This document shows positions 1-8,357 of a DNA stretch of 64,000 nt, piece after piece (position 1 is the stretch's first letter; the number at the start of each line of letters is the position of its first letter). A program made the position numbers and the translations under genes. The notes below the pieces were generated by a model. The model did not search any database and was not told the origin of the DNA. It saw only the letters and a program-made list of their open reading frames with translations. The stretch is from an uncultured Prevotella sp. (lineage in GTDB: Bacteria > Bacteroidota > Bacteroidia > Bacteroidales > Bacteroidaceae): contig CALCVP010000078.1 in assembly GCA_937907705.1 (NCBI GenBank), forward strand, positions 1-64,000. The letters run 5' to 3'.

Positions 1-53
1 CACGACATTCAGAACCACAATCTGACGCTCTAACCAACTGAACTACATCCACC
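1..53 (-). tRNA. tRNA-His (GTG), 5' part only
   Basis: Read on the minus strand, this is the 5' half of a tRNA cut by the window edge. The acceptor strand GTGGATG is at 52-46, followed by T8-A9, a D-arm beginning GTTC, and an anticodon arm TCAGA-TTGTGGT-TCTGA. The loop gives anticodon GTG, which reads histidine codons. A G at 53 precedes the acceptor strand and would be the G-1 typical of tRNA-His. The T-arm and 3' end lie outside the window. Confidence 0.93.
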
Positions 54-153
54 ATATTGGTTATCTATTGCTTATTGTTTTAAAGCGAGTGCAAAGGTAC
101 GGGATTTATTTGAAACTTCCAAATAAAATCCCGTTTTTTTTTCATCTTTTCTT

Positions 154-552
154 TTATTTTGCTGGAGTTGCAGGTGCTTTTGGTGCTGCTGGAGCTTGTT
201 GCGCACCATTTGCGCCCTGTGCAGGAGCTGCTTGCTTAGTTTGGCTTGCACCAAAACCCGGCAAAGTATTAGGGTTGGTTTGCTGCTGTTCAGTGGCAGT
301 CTTCTCTATTACACTTTCAGAGTTAGCTGCTGTTGGAGCCACATAAGCGCAGATAACGCTCAATACAACCATTGTTATAGCCAATCCCCAAGTAGTTTTT
401 TCAACAAAGTCTGTCGTTTTACGAACGCCCATAATTTGGTTGGAAGATGAGAAGTTAGAAGCAAGGCCGCCACCTTTAGATTCTTGAATAAGCACAATGC
501 CTATCATCAGCACTGCTGCAAGCACGATAAGAATTACAAATAATGTGTACAT
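154..552 (-). CDS. secG: SecG, preprotein translocase subunit
   Basis: SecG is the small auxiliary subunit of the SecYEG inner-membrane channel and helps SecA-driven export. The 132-residue product has the family layout: a first membrane helix at about 3-22, the loop IQESKGGGLASNF with its Gly-rich motif, and a second helix at about 52-70. The tail after residue 75 is a low-complexity stretch rich in Gln, Ala and Pro, longer than in E. coli SecG and typical of Bacteroidota. It is the last gene of a minus-strand cluster with the TPR-like protein (36 bp upstream), lptE and the sigma-54 activator. Confidence 0.95.
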   Translation of the reverse strand: MYTLFVILIVLAAVLMIGIVLIQESKGGGLASNFSSSNQIMGVRKTTDFVEKTTWGLAITMVVLSVICAYVAPTAANSESVIEKTATEQQQTNPNTLPGFGASQTKQAAPAQGANGAQQAPAAPKAPATPAK

Positions 553-587
553 TTTCTTTATTTTATTTTTATTATTATTTATCTGTT

Positions 588-1445
588 TTAGGGTTGTTTG
601 TTACCTTGTTTATATTTATCATTAATGATTAATTTTTCCAAAAATCTTATTTGGTCTGCAAAGTAAGCATTTTTTTTTGGATAATTCAAATTTAAACGCT
701 TAATAATTTCCAAAGCCTTTGAATATCTACCTTGCTTGATATAAATTTGCGCCAATGTCTCTGTAAAATAGCTTTCGTCGCTATCTTTTTTATCGCTGCT
801 GTCTAAATCAGGCACATATTCAGGTTTTTCTTTCAGCTCTATTTTTCCATTCTCATTGTTAATAAAGTTGTCTATAAGGTTTTGTCCCTTCATCGCGGTC
901 TGCTGTTGTTGTGCATCAGTCTCTTCTTCATCTTCTGTATCCATCAGGTAAGACACATAATCTACGGCAGCATCAGCAGGTGTAGGCTTTCTCTTCTTGT
1001 GCTTCGGCTCCGAGTCTTTTTCCGTATCCTCTTGTGGAACTGTATCAAGATATTGATTGATAATGGATGCTGTGCGGTCCTGCACAGGTTCCGCACTGGC
1101 CTTTACCTCTTCTACCATCACAGTTTTATCCTGCTGCTCTACTATTTTTGCAGCATGACCAACTGTATAGTGTCCTGCCTCTATCATATTGAAAGCTACA
1201 GTACGGTCTGTCAAGTAGACAGAAGAGCGTTTCAATTCTTCCTCAAAAGTAGGGTCATGAAGCAAATAAAGATTTTGCAACAGCAATAAGCGGACTGTTT
1301 GAAAATAAGGATACATGGCCAACAGGGAACGCAACTCATAGAGTGTATCCCTGTTCATTGTTTCCGGATGATTAATAAGTTTTACGAAATCCATATCCTC
1401 TGTAATATAACAAGCTTTGCCGTTCTTTTTCTTATTGATTGACAT
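588..1445 (-). CDS. Conserved hypothetical protein with TPR-like C-terminus
   Basis: A soluble, acidic 285-residue protein with no signal peptide or membrane segment. The N-terminal third is helical. A charged, low-complexity linker (about 130-205) is rich in Asp, Glu, Lys and Gln. The C-terminus (about 225-275) reads like one tetratricopeptide repeat, with ETLAQIYIKQGRYSKALEII at its core, so a protein-protein role is likely. It sits between lptE (59 bp) and secG (36 bp) and is probably co-transcribed. Function is unknown. Met18 (MDFVKL) is an alternative start. Confidence 0.8.
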   Translation of the reverse strand: MSINKKKNGKACYITEDMDFVKLINHPETMNRDTLYELRSLLAMYPYFQTVRLLLLQNLYLLHDPTFEEELKRSSVYLTDRTVAFNMIEAGHYTVGHAAKIVEQQDKTVMVEEVKASAEPVQDRTASIINQYLDTVPQEDTEKDSEPKHKKRKPTPADAAVDYVSYLMDTEDEEETDAQQQQTAMKGQNLIDNFINNENGKIELKEKPEYVPDLDSSDKKDSDESYFTETLAQIYIKQGRYSKALEIIKRLNLNYPKKNAYFADQIRFLEKLIINDKYKQGNKQP

Positions 1446-1504
1446 TAACTATCAAGTCGCTTCTTGCCTTTTCGCTTCACTGCCTAACAAGCCTGTAAAC
1501 AGCT

Positions 1505-2059
1505 TTACCAGTTAGCCACTGTTGCATTGAAGATTTGGTCTGACAGGTCTTTTACCATTTGCGTTACCAGCTCTTCCTGCACCGAACTTAGCGACTGTGT
1601 TGTTTCAAAGGTTGAAGTAGCTGTAAACTGCCTTTCAAAGTCTTCTTTATGATTTGCGTTATTCGTAAACCTCACATTTACCGTCATTGACAGTTCTGCT
1701 TGTGCAGAGTGTCCTTCTGCCGTTACCGCTTTATTCCGCTGAGAGTACTGGGTTATTTCGCCCTCTATCTTGAGGTCGCCATTACGCTTCACCTGTATCA
1801 GTCGTGTATGGTTGGCAAATTGATCTTTCAGCTGATTATTGAAAAGGCTTGCCATTGGTCCCCATACATAACTGGAACGTATAGGAAAATCGGCTATCTG
1901 TATGGTTTTTGTTTTAGTGTAGTCTATGCTTGACGCATTAAATTTGAGCGATACGCTGCAAGCCACCAAGCAGTCTGCAGCCACTATGACAGCTACTGCC
2001 AGCAGCCAATGCCTTACGGCCTGTAACACACGCCGTTTATCGTTATTTATCAAGTCCAT
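1505..2059 (-). CDS. lptE: LptE-like LPS-assembly lipoprotein
   Basis: This is probably the outer-membrane lipoprotein that plugs LptD and helps place lipopolysaccharide in the outer leaflet. The 184-residue product has an N-terminal hydrophobic segment (about 17-33) and a lipobox LVAC with the acylated Cys at residue 34. The motif SIDYTKTKTIQIADFPIRS and the following alpha/beta pattern match the Bacteroidota LptE (secretin/TonB short N-terminal-like) family. The start overlaps the end of the sigma-54 activator by 17 bp, so the two are translationally close. LptE sequences are weakly conserved, so the name rests on both motif and context. Confidence 0.82.
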   Translation of the reverse strand: MDLINNDKRRVLQAVRHWLLAVAVIVAADCLVACSVSLKFNASSIDYTKTKTIQIADFPIRSSYVWGPMASLFNNQLKDQFANHTRLIQVKRNGDLKIEGEITQYSQRNKAVTAEGHSAQAELSMTVNVRFTNNANHKEDFERQFTATSTFETTQSLSSVQEELVTQMVKDLSDQIFNATVANW

Positions 2060-3269
2060 ATTGCTTTATTCGTCTGTAAATAGTTCTGTCAGAAATACCC
2101 AACTCCTGTGCTGCTTTTTTCCTGTTTCCACCATTCCTCTCCAATGCTTTTTCAAGCATCTGCTTGCCCATTGTTTCCAGATTCAGTGTCTCTGGCTCAG
2201 ATATTTCTTCTGCCACAGCGTCTTGCACTGCCGGCACAGGTTGCTGTGATGCTATAACAGACTGCATATCAGGGCGCATGGTAGGAAGATTAGTTGACGG
2301 CTTTTCCGAAGAAACAGTATTCTTGGCATCGTCCAACTGTTTTCTCAATGTGTTCATCTCGCGGCGCAAATCGCTCACATTGCCCCGCAATTCATATAAG
2401 ATTTTATACAACAGGTCGCGCTCACTTTCATAAGAATGGCTTGTGCCTTTACTGACAGTGGCCAACTGTGTAGAATCTGTATCTTCAGGAATAAACTGAT
2501 GTATCGCTGCACCTGTAATAATACGGTCTTGGCTCAGTACAGACATCTGCTCCGTGATGTTTTTAAGTTGCCTTACATTTCCCGGCCACTTGTATTTGAG
2601 CATGATCTGCTGTGCTTCTTCTGTAAGTGTTATTTTAGGTAATTTGTACTTCTCTGCCATCTGCATAGCAAAGAGTCTGAACAGCAACAGTATATCTTCG
2701 CCACGGCTACGCAACGGGGGCATCTGTATAGGAATGGTGTTAAGGCGATAGTACAAGTCCTCACGAAAGCGGCCTTCGCTCACTGCCTTGCGCATGTTTA
2801 CATTGGTTGCTGCCACTATTCTTACATCTGTCTTCATTATTTTCTGTCCACCCACTCTGATATATTCGCCTGTTTCAAGCACACGAAGCAAGCGAGCCTG
2901 TGTGGCAATGGGCAGTTCGCCCACTTCATCCAAAAAGATTGTGCCTTTGTTAGCCACGCCAAAATAGCCTTCACTCTCGCCTATAGCTCCAGTAAAAGAT
3001 CCTTTTTCGTGTCCAAACAGTTCACTGTCTATTGTACCTTCCGGTATTGAACCACAGTTGATGGCAAAATATTTTTCCCGCTTGCGGGGCGAGTTGTCAT
3101 GTATGATACGCGGTATAATCTCCTTACCCACACCACTTTCGCCAATAATAAGTACAGAAAGGTCTGTTGGTGCCACCTGCAAGGCCACATCAAGTGCTCT
3201 GTTCAAACCATCGCAGTTGCCCACAATGTTGTATCTTTGCTTTATTCTCTGAAGTTCTGTAGTATTCAT
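2043..3269 (-). CDS. Sigma-54-dependent AAA+ transcriptional activator (no receiver domain)
   Basis: This enhancer-binding protein would use ATP to open promoters held by RNA polymerase-sigma-54. The 408-residue chain has a complete AAA+ domain: Walker A GESGVGKE at 43-50, the sigma-54 contact loop as GSFTGA at 90-95 (a Ser replaces Ala of the usual GAFTGA), Walker B TIFLDEVGE at about 110-118, and an arginine-finger region FREDLYYRLN. A central coiled segment (about 270-330) leads to a C-terminal Fis-type helix-turn-helix (NGGNRKKAAQELGISDRTIY). There is no N-terminal receiver or GAF domain, so activity may be set by expression or a partner protein. It is the first gene of the cluster running to secG. 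Confidence 0.93.
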   Translation of the reverse strand: MNTTELQRIKQRYNIVGNCDGLNRALDVALQVAPTDLSVLIIGESGVGKEIIPRIIHDNSPRKREKYFAINCGSIPEGTIDSELFGHEKGSFTGAIGESEGYFGVANKGTIFLDEVGELPIATQARLLRVLETGEYIRVGGQKIMKTDVRIVAATNVNMRKAVSEGRFREDLYYRLNTIPIQMPPLRSRGEDILLLFRLFAMQMAEKYKLPKITLTEEAQQIMLKYKWPGNVRQLKNITEQMSVLSQDRIITGAAIHQFIPEDTDSTQLATVSKGTSHSYESERDLLYKILYELRGNVSDLRREMNTLRKQLDDAKNTVSSEKPSTNLPTMRPDMQSVIASQQPVPAVQDAVAEEISEPETLNLETMGKQMLEKALERNGGNRKKAAQELGISDRTIYRRIKQYGLDK

Positions 3270-3601
3270 TTAGCTCACAAAATTACGCATTTTCTTCTAA
3301 AAGGCCGAACGTTTACAGGCAAATATGACTTTTTTAATTTTTTTTGACTTGAATATCAACACTTTAAGTGCATAATCAGATGCTCAAATTTAATCGTATA
3401 TATAAAACCGTTGACATTGTCTTGACAACATCACATCTCTGCCATTCATGGCTTGTCCTGTCGCAAACAGACTTGTTTTTCACAAAGAGTCTGCATCAAG
3501 AGCATGCACTACTGACGCCTAATGGACAAAACAGACACCACTACGGTGCGCTTACAGCTCACCGACAGGATGCCTGTACAGGTATGCAATTCTATGATTT
3601 C
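3270..3601. other. Intergenic region, 332 bp
   Basis: The half next to the sigma-54 activator is AT-rich and should hold its promoter. A minus-strand TAATTTTG -7-like box lies at 3285-3278, without a clear -33 TTTG at the right distance. A 10-bp perfect palindrome CCTGTACAGG is near 3572. I see no RNA gene, and no convincing small ORF with a ribosome binding site. Confidence 0.5.
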
Positions 3602-4600
3602 TTATGCTTTATGCTCAGGCTTTTTCTCTAACTTGATGAGCAACAAACCGATTGCTGTCCACAAAAGTTCGCGCAAACGCACTATCAACGCCACAAATAT
3701 ACCAGTGCTGGCAGTCATGGCCAAACTGGTGGTAGACATCAAAAAGCCTCCTTCGCGACCGCCCAATTGCAAGGGCATGAAAAACAGCAGATTGGCAAAC
3801 AAGCTGGTAAAAGCCAATATCAGTATGCAAGGTACAAAAGACACATGTGGCATCAGCACCAGCAGCACAAACATAATCTCTAAGGCTGACAGTATACGGC
3901 AACCCAATTCAAGCACTACTGCCAAGAGAAACGAACGCTTGTCTTGCTGATGCAATGCGGCAATCTGACGGTCTATGTTGTCCAACTCTTCGCGGTGTGC
4001 AGACACAAAACCGTGCGCCCACTTCTTGACAAAAGGCACATGCCCCAAGAAATTCATCAACCTTACAGCCATGCCTTTCTCGTATCCCTTCATAAAGAAC
4101 CAGATACCCAACAGGCAGAATGCCCCTATCAGGGTCAGCAAGATGCCCATCAACAAATTTACAGGCTCTGTAAACAGGTACAGAAAGACTGACAACATCC
4201 AAAAGAGAAAGTGTGTAAAGATATGGGTCATGGCATAAAGTATCACTGATGACGATGCACGCTCTGTGCCAATCTTCGGTGCCAGCGACATGATACGGTA
4301 AGGCTCGCCACCCATCAAGCCACCCGGAGTGGCATAATTGAGCGCAAAGCCGGATACCGTAATCTTGTAAAGCCACCAAAAACCTACATTGGTCTTTCCT
4401 TTAGCTCCACTTTTTATAATGACGTGCCAGGTAGTTGTGTTGATAACATAGAGTAGTCCCCATAACGCAACGACTGCAAAGAACCAATAGCCTGCATGCT
4501 GCAATCCACTCCACACCTGCTTGAAATCGAGTTGTGTTATCATGAGAACAAGCACAACTATTCCGAACGCAAAGAATGCGTTTTGGTATTTTTTCTTCAT
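3602..4600 (-). CDS. LPG-synthase transmembrane-domain family protein (flippase-like)
   Basis: A polytopic inner-membrane protein of 332 residues with about eight hydrophobic segments. It belongs to the lysylphosphatidylglycerol synthase TM-domain family (UPF0104/TIGR00374-like). The diagnostic stretch NYATPGGLMGGEPYRI is at about 95-110, and a second conserved part (MPLQLGGREGGF) is near 275-287. It lacks the cytosolic aminoacyl-transferase domain of MprF, so it may act as a lipid flippase or carrier rather than an LPG synthase. It starts 4 bp after the pdxA stop and is the last gene of the rlmN operon. Substrate unknown. Confidence 0.85.
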   Translation of the reverse strand: MKKKYQNAFFAFGIVVLVLMITQLDFKQVWSGLQHAGYWFFAVVALWGLLYVINTTTWHVIIKSGAKGKTNVGFWWLYKITVSGFALNYATPGGLMGGEPYRIMSLAPKIGTERASSSVILYAMTHIFTHFLFWMLSVFLYLFTEPVNLLMGILLTLIGAFCLLGIWFFMKGYEKGMAVRLMNFLGHVPFVKKWAHGFVSAHREELDNIDRQIAALHQQDKRSFLLAVVLELGCRILSALEIMFVLLVLMPHVSFVPCILILAFTSLFANLLFFMPLQLGGREGGFLMSTTSLAMTASTGIFVALIVRLRELLWTAIGLLLIKLEKKPEHKA

Positions 4601-4604
4601 TTCT

Positions 4605-5702
4605 TTATTCCTTTGGCTTTGGAACAGAGAACCTTACTTTTTCGCTATCGTCTCTTTTCTCGTGATAGAGCTTCTTCAACGGGTTTTCCTGTGGCTCATC
4701 ATAGATGAGTCTGTTGCGGAAAATGTCTATGGCATCGTATATGGCATGACGGAAAGAGTTTTCGTTTGCCACGCCTTTTCCTGCTATCTCATAGGCGGTG
4801 CCATGGTCTGGTGAGGTGCGCACGATGGGCAGTCCTGCTGTATAGTTGACGCCATTACCTGTGTCAAGGCTCTTGAATGGAGCCAAACCCTGGTCATGAT
4901 ACATGGCCAACACACCATCAAAGCTCTCATAGGCACCACTGCCAAAGAAGCCGTCTGCGGCAAAGGGACCAAATGCCAGCACACCATTGTCTGCCAGCTT
5001 CTTGATAGCAGGTATGATAATATCCTGCTCTTCGCTGCCCAACACACCGCTATCGCCAGCATGAGGGTTGAGTGCCAATACGGCTATACGCGGATTTGAA
5101 ATGCGGAAATCGCGCCTCAACGAGTTACTGAAGATAGTAGCTTTTTCTATTATCTTGTCTTCGGTAATAGCCTGTGCCACATCCTTGATGGGCAGATGGG
5201 TAGTAACCAAAGCCACGCGCATAATATCGTTCATGAGTATCATGAGGGCTTTGTTGCCATTGCCTACACGGTCTTCTATATATTCAGTGTGTCCGCAGAA
5301 ATGAAAATCATCACTCTGTATATTATTCTTGTTGATAGGGGCAGTTACCAACACGTCAAACAGCCCTGCCTTATAATCGGTCATGGCACGTTCAAGTGCC
5401 ATCAGTGCTGCTTTACCAGCCTCTTTTGAGGGCTGCCCCATCTCTACTTTCACTTCCTGGTCAAAGGTAGTGAGCAGATTGAGCTTGCCTTCATGCGCCT
5501 CCTCTGCCGAATTGATAATTGTAAAATTGCCCTGTATGCCCAACGCATTGCGATGATAAGCAGCCACTTTGGGCGAACCATATATAATAGGTGTACACAG
5601 TTCAAGCATTGCCGGCTCTGCAAAGGTCTTGAATATTACTTCATACCCTACTCCATTTGTATCTCCATGCGTAATAGCTACGCGCAGTTTTCTATTTTCC
5701 AT
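4605..5702 (-). CDS. pdxA: 4-hydroxythreonine-4-phosphate dehydrogenase PdxA
   Basis: This enzyme oxidises 4-phosphohydroxy-L-threonine in the DXP-dependent route to pyridoxal phosphate. The 365-residue protein has the PdxA signatures: an N-terminal ITHGDTNGVGYEVI loop, the metal-ligand region FCGHTEYIED, MYHDQGLAPFK, and the C-terminal RTSPDHGTAYEIAGKG. Length is slightly above the E. coli enzyme because of a short charged tail. It is followed after 4 bp by the LPG-synthase-like gene and lies 82 bp downstream of the DUF4837 gene. No other vitamin B6 gene is in the window. Confidence 0.96.
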   Translation of the reverse strand: MENRKLRVAITHGDTNGVGYEVIFKTFAEPAMLELCTPIIYGSPKVAAYHRNALGIQGNFTIINSAEEAHEGKLNLLTTFDQEVKVEMGQPSKEAGKAALMALERAMTDYKAGLFDVLVTAPINKNNIQSDDFHFCGHTEYIEDRVGNGNKALMILMNDIMRVALVTTHLPIKDVAQAITEDKIIEKATIFSNSLRRDFRISNPRIAVLALNPHAGDSGVLGSEEQDIIIPAIKKLADNGVLAFGPFAADGFFGSGAYESFDGVLAMYHDQGLAPFKSLDTGNGVNYTAGLPIVRTSPDHGTAYEIAGKGVANENSFRHAIYDAIDIFRNRLIYDEPQENPLKKLYHEKRDDSEKVRFSVPKPKE

Positions 5703-5784
5703 ATATTTTTGTTCTGTTTAATTTCTTTTTTATCAATGCCCGTCACCTGTCAGCCCTTCCTGCCTTTGAGCTTTCAACCAAGAG

Positions 5785-6750
5785 CTACCGCCTTCTGAGC
5801 GTATAGAGCGAAGCCTCTGCTTGCCGTATCAAGTTGCGTTTTTTCATCTCCGGGGCATAGACAAATGCCTCTGCCACTATTACTTGTCGACGAGCAGTAT
5901 CGGCATAAGCATGCAGCACAAAAGGACCGCCCATGGCATCATTGTGCATCTCCCACAAGCCACGGGCTGTCAGCACTGTGCCTAATCGTGTCTTTTCCAT
6001 GCCCGACTTCACACTGCCGGTCACAGTCTGCATATACATCCCCTGACGCTCACCCGGCAGATTGATACGCATGATACTGTCGCGCATGGCCAGCAGTGTG
6101 GTGATGTCAAGAGTTGCTCCAGGATAAGTATAGACACAGATGTTCTGCATGCCTGTGGCAGCATTGTTAGACAGCCACACAAAACGCTTGCCTTGCTTGG
6201 ACGACAGCATGTCTGTAGGTATATTCATACGCAGGTTGGTAAGGCGCGTTACCAAGCTGTCGGCTTTGGGGTTGTGCCCCGCCAAGAGTTGACTTACCCT
6301 ATTGGCCATCTCTGCTCTGGTAAGCAGCGTGGTGAGCTGATGCCCCAACAGCGTCTGCTTCTGGCGCAACTGTTCTACATCAGGCGTATTGACATAAGCC
6401 ACTGTCTGCCCTGTAGCCCACACATTACGCTCATAACGCAACCTTGTTTTGGTAAACATAGTTGGGTCTACCGTAACGATCACGATGCTGCGTGCCAGCC
6501 TCAACGCCTCACTGAAGTGGACACTGTCCACTAACGACACATCAAAGCAAGGCTCAGCTTGCGGCAGTACGTCTGCATCGGCAGACAGCAGATGGGCTAC
6601 CAAGTGTCCAGCCTCAACATTGTTGTAAACCACCAAGGTCTCATAAGGTCGCCCTCCGCTCTTGGGCAGCAAAGTGCCTGCCGATGGTCCACACGCCATC
6701 AACAAGCATACCGCTATCCACCAACACGCTGCACAAAAGGCTCTTGTCAT
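5785..6750 (-). CDS. DUF4837-like lipoprotein
   Basis: A predicted lipoprotein of 321 residues. A signal peptide ends in lipobox LMAC with the acylated Cys at residue 20, followed by Gly-Pro-Ser. The mature part resembles the Bacteroidota DUF4837 family, whose function is unknown; the GGRPYETLVVYNN opening and the IVIVTVDPTMF core support this. Its start overlaps the rlmN stop by 4 bp (ATGA), so the two are translationally coupled. The order rlmN - DUF4837 - pdxA recurs, to my knowledge, in the phylum. It may be an envelope protein, but nothing in the sequence gives an activity. Confidence 0.8.
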   Translation of the reverse strand: MTRAFCAACWWIAVCLLMACGPSAGTLLPKSGGRPYETLVVYNNVEAGHLVAHLLSADADVLPQAEPCFDVSLVDSVHFSEALRLARSIVIVTVDPTMFTKTRLRYERNVWATGQTVAYVNTPDVEQLRQKQTLLGHQLTTLLTRAEMANRVSQLLAGHNPKADSLVTRLTNLRMNIPTDMLSSKQGKRFVWLSNNAATGMQNICVYTYPGATLDITTLLAMRDSIMRINLPGERQGMYMQTVTGSVKSGMEKTRLGTVLTARGLWEMHNDAMGGPFVLHAYADTARRQVIVAEAFVYAPEMKKRNLIRQAEASLYTLRRR

Positions 6751-7781
6751 GCTTTTCCTTCCTTATGAGCTGTGCTCAACAGTCCACATGCGGCAAAAAT
6801 ATCTTGTCCACGACTGGCTCTGATGGTGGTAAACACGCCATGCTTGGTAAGATAATCTCTGAAAGTCTCCATCTTCTTCTCGTCAGCCCCGTGCAAGTCT
6901 ACGCCAGGTATTTGATGGAAGCGAATCAAGTTGACACGGCAATCCAGTCCATCAAGCAGTTTTACTATCTCACGGGCGTGCATCATGGAGTCGTTCAATC
7001 CACCAAACACGATATATTCAAACGACAAGCGGCGCTGATGACTAAAGTCATAGTTGTGCATCAGATTAATCACCTCGGTAATGCTCATACCTTTCTCTGC
7101 CGGCATAATCATGGCACGTTGCTCTGGTATGGGCGAGTGCAGACTGATAGCCACATGGCATTCGCTCTCGTCCAAAAAGCGCTTTAACTTGTTTCTTACG
7201 CCCACACTGCTCACCGTAATGCGCTTAGGACTCCATGCGTATGCATAGTCTGCCGTTAATATCTCAGTGGCACGCAACACATTGTCAAGGTTGTCCATAG
7301 GTTCTCCTTGACCCATAAATACGATATTGGTCAGTTTGTCGCGTTCAGGCAACGAGTATATCTGGTTCAGTATATCTTTAGCTGTCAAGCTGCCCTCAAA
7401 GCCTTGCTTGCCAGTTTGGCAGAAAAGGCAGTTCATCTTGCAGCCTACCTGTGATGACACACATAGCGTGGCACGGTCTTTTTCCGGTATATAAACAGTC
7501 TCTACATACTTTCCGCTGTCTGTAGGAAACAGGTATTTAATGGTACCGTCTTTGGATTTCTGACTGTCAAGAGGGTCCATGCAGCCTATGGTGTAACTTT
7601 CTTTCAGTCTCTCTCGATTGGCTTTTGAGAGGTTTGTCATCTCATCTATGCTTTTAACGTGTTGCGTATATAACCATTTGACCATCTGACCACCCGTAAA
7701 AACAGGCATACCCAACTGCTTGGCCACCTCTTTCAGTTCGAAAAGGGATAAACCCAACAGGGGCTTCTTTGTTTCTTCCAT
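6747..7781 (-). CDS. rlmN: RlmN, dual-specificity 23S rRNA/tRNA adenine-C2 methyltransferase
   Basis: A radical-SAM enzyme that methylates C2 of A2503 in 23S rRNA and A37 in some tRNAs. The 344-residue protein has the CxxxCxxC iron-sulfur motif in GCKMNCLFCQTGKQG (Cys at about 113, 117 and 120), the GQGEP motif following VFM, and the second catalytic Cys near the end in IFAACGLL. It heads a minus-strand operon with the DUF4837 gene, pdxA and the LPG-synthase-like gene. A canonical promoter lies 25-55 bp upstream. Confidence 0.97.
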   Translation of the reverse strand: MEETKKPLLGLSLFELKEVAKQLGMPVFTGGQMVKWLYTQHVKSIDEMTNLSKANRERLKESYTIGCMDPLDSQKSKDGTIKYLFPTDSGKYVETVYIPEKDRATLCVSSQVGCKMNCLFCQTGKQGFEGSLTAKDILNQIYSLPERDKLTNIVFMGQGEPMDNLDNVLRATEILTADYAYAWSPKRITVSSVGVRNKLKRFLDESECHVAISLHSPIPEQRAMIMPAEKGMSITEVINLMHNYDFSHQRRLSFEYIVFGGLNDSMMHAREIVKLLDGLDCRVNLIRFHQIPGVDLHGADEKKMETFRDYLTKHGVFTTIRASRGQDIFAACGLLSTAHKEGKA

Positions 7782-7805
7782 TCTTATTATTTATAATTCT
7801 GCTGG

Positions 7806-7836
7806 CAAAGTTACAGCAACTTGCGTGAAATGCAAA
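7806..7836 (-). promoter_or_regulatory. Promoter of the rlmN operon
   Basis: On the minus strand TTTG (7836-7833) is followed after 19 bp by TAACTTTG (7813-7806). This is an exact match to the Bacteroidota sigma-ABfr pattern TTTG-N19-21-TAnnTTTG. It gives a leader of about 20 nt before the rlmN ATG. Confidence 0.8.
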
Positions 7837-7961
7837 ATAATTGTCTGTTTATTTTCACTTCGCAGCGCCACGCCCAAAAGGGTGCAAAAAACAGCAACTT
7901 GGCAACGGTTGATACCTCTATCTGCATGCTACCGTTCATCGGTAGCAACATGCTCCATTGC

Positions 7962-8064
7962 AAGAGCAGTGCAAACGGCATGTAAAAGCAGTGCTCTTGG
8001 CTGCCGATAGTACTGCAATCGGAAAGCGATAGCGGTGCAATAGAAGGGCGATAGCAGTGCTTTT
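7962..8064. repeat. 22-bp-period array A of palindromic 15-mers
   Basis: Five degenerate 15-bp words of the form RAWWGC-NNN-GCWWTY start at 7962, 7984, 8006, 8028 and 8050, exactly 22 bp apart. Examples are GATAGCGGTGCAATA (8028) and GATAGCAGTGCTTTT (8050). The 7-bp spacers are themselves similar (GGCATGT, GGCTGCC, GGAAAGC, GAAGGGC). A 7-bp stem GCTACCG/CGGTAGC at 7928-7946 lies just outside. The array sits between the divergent rlmN and YczE-like genes. The same word family recurs near 18.5, 37.8 and 51.8 kb. It is not protein-coding, since 22 is not a multiple of three and no ORF spans it. Confidence 0.85.
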
Positions 8065-8175
8065 ACAATGCATTGGGCTGCTGGCCAGGCAGAAATAGAA
8101 TCAAGATGAAGATTCCAACCATTAACATGAAACGAAATAATTGTACAAAATAGATAAAATATTTACTTTTTTTAG

Positions 8176-8183
8176 TAATTTTG
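8176..8183 (+). promoter_or_regulatory. Candidate -7 box for the YczE-like gene
   Basis: TAATTTTG matches TAnnTTTG, but no TTTG is found 19-21 bp upstream. The predicted leader to the start codon at 8358 would be about 165 nt. This is weak evidence from the box alone. Confidence 0.35.
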
Positions 8184-8357
8184 CATCACTCAATCGGTAT
8201 ACTTCAAGATGACATACTCTTTTTTACTGTCAATGAAATGGCAATTCCGGTCATAGAAGTGAGCATTTATATAGAATATAAACTGTTGTTGTTACAATAG
8301 AACACAAATTGATATTGCAATAAAATCACTACATGACAACATTTAATACAATAAGGT

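Noticed and set aside
3522..3950. 142-codon plus-strand ORF starting in the gap at 3.5 kb
   Set aside because: Most of it is antisense to the LPG-synthase-like gene, and the product is a low-complexity shadow sequence.
7962..8064. CRISPR array
   Set aside because: The repeated word is degenerate and only 15 bp, the spacers are 7 bp and similar to each other, and no cas gene is in the window.
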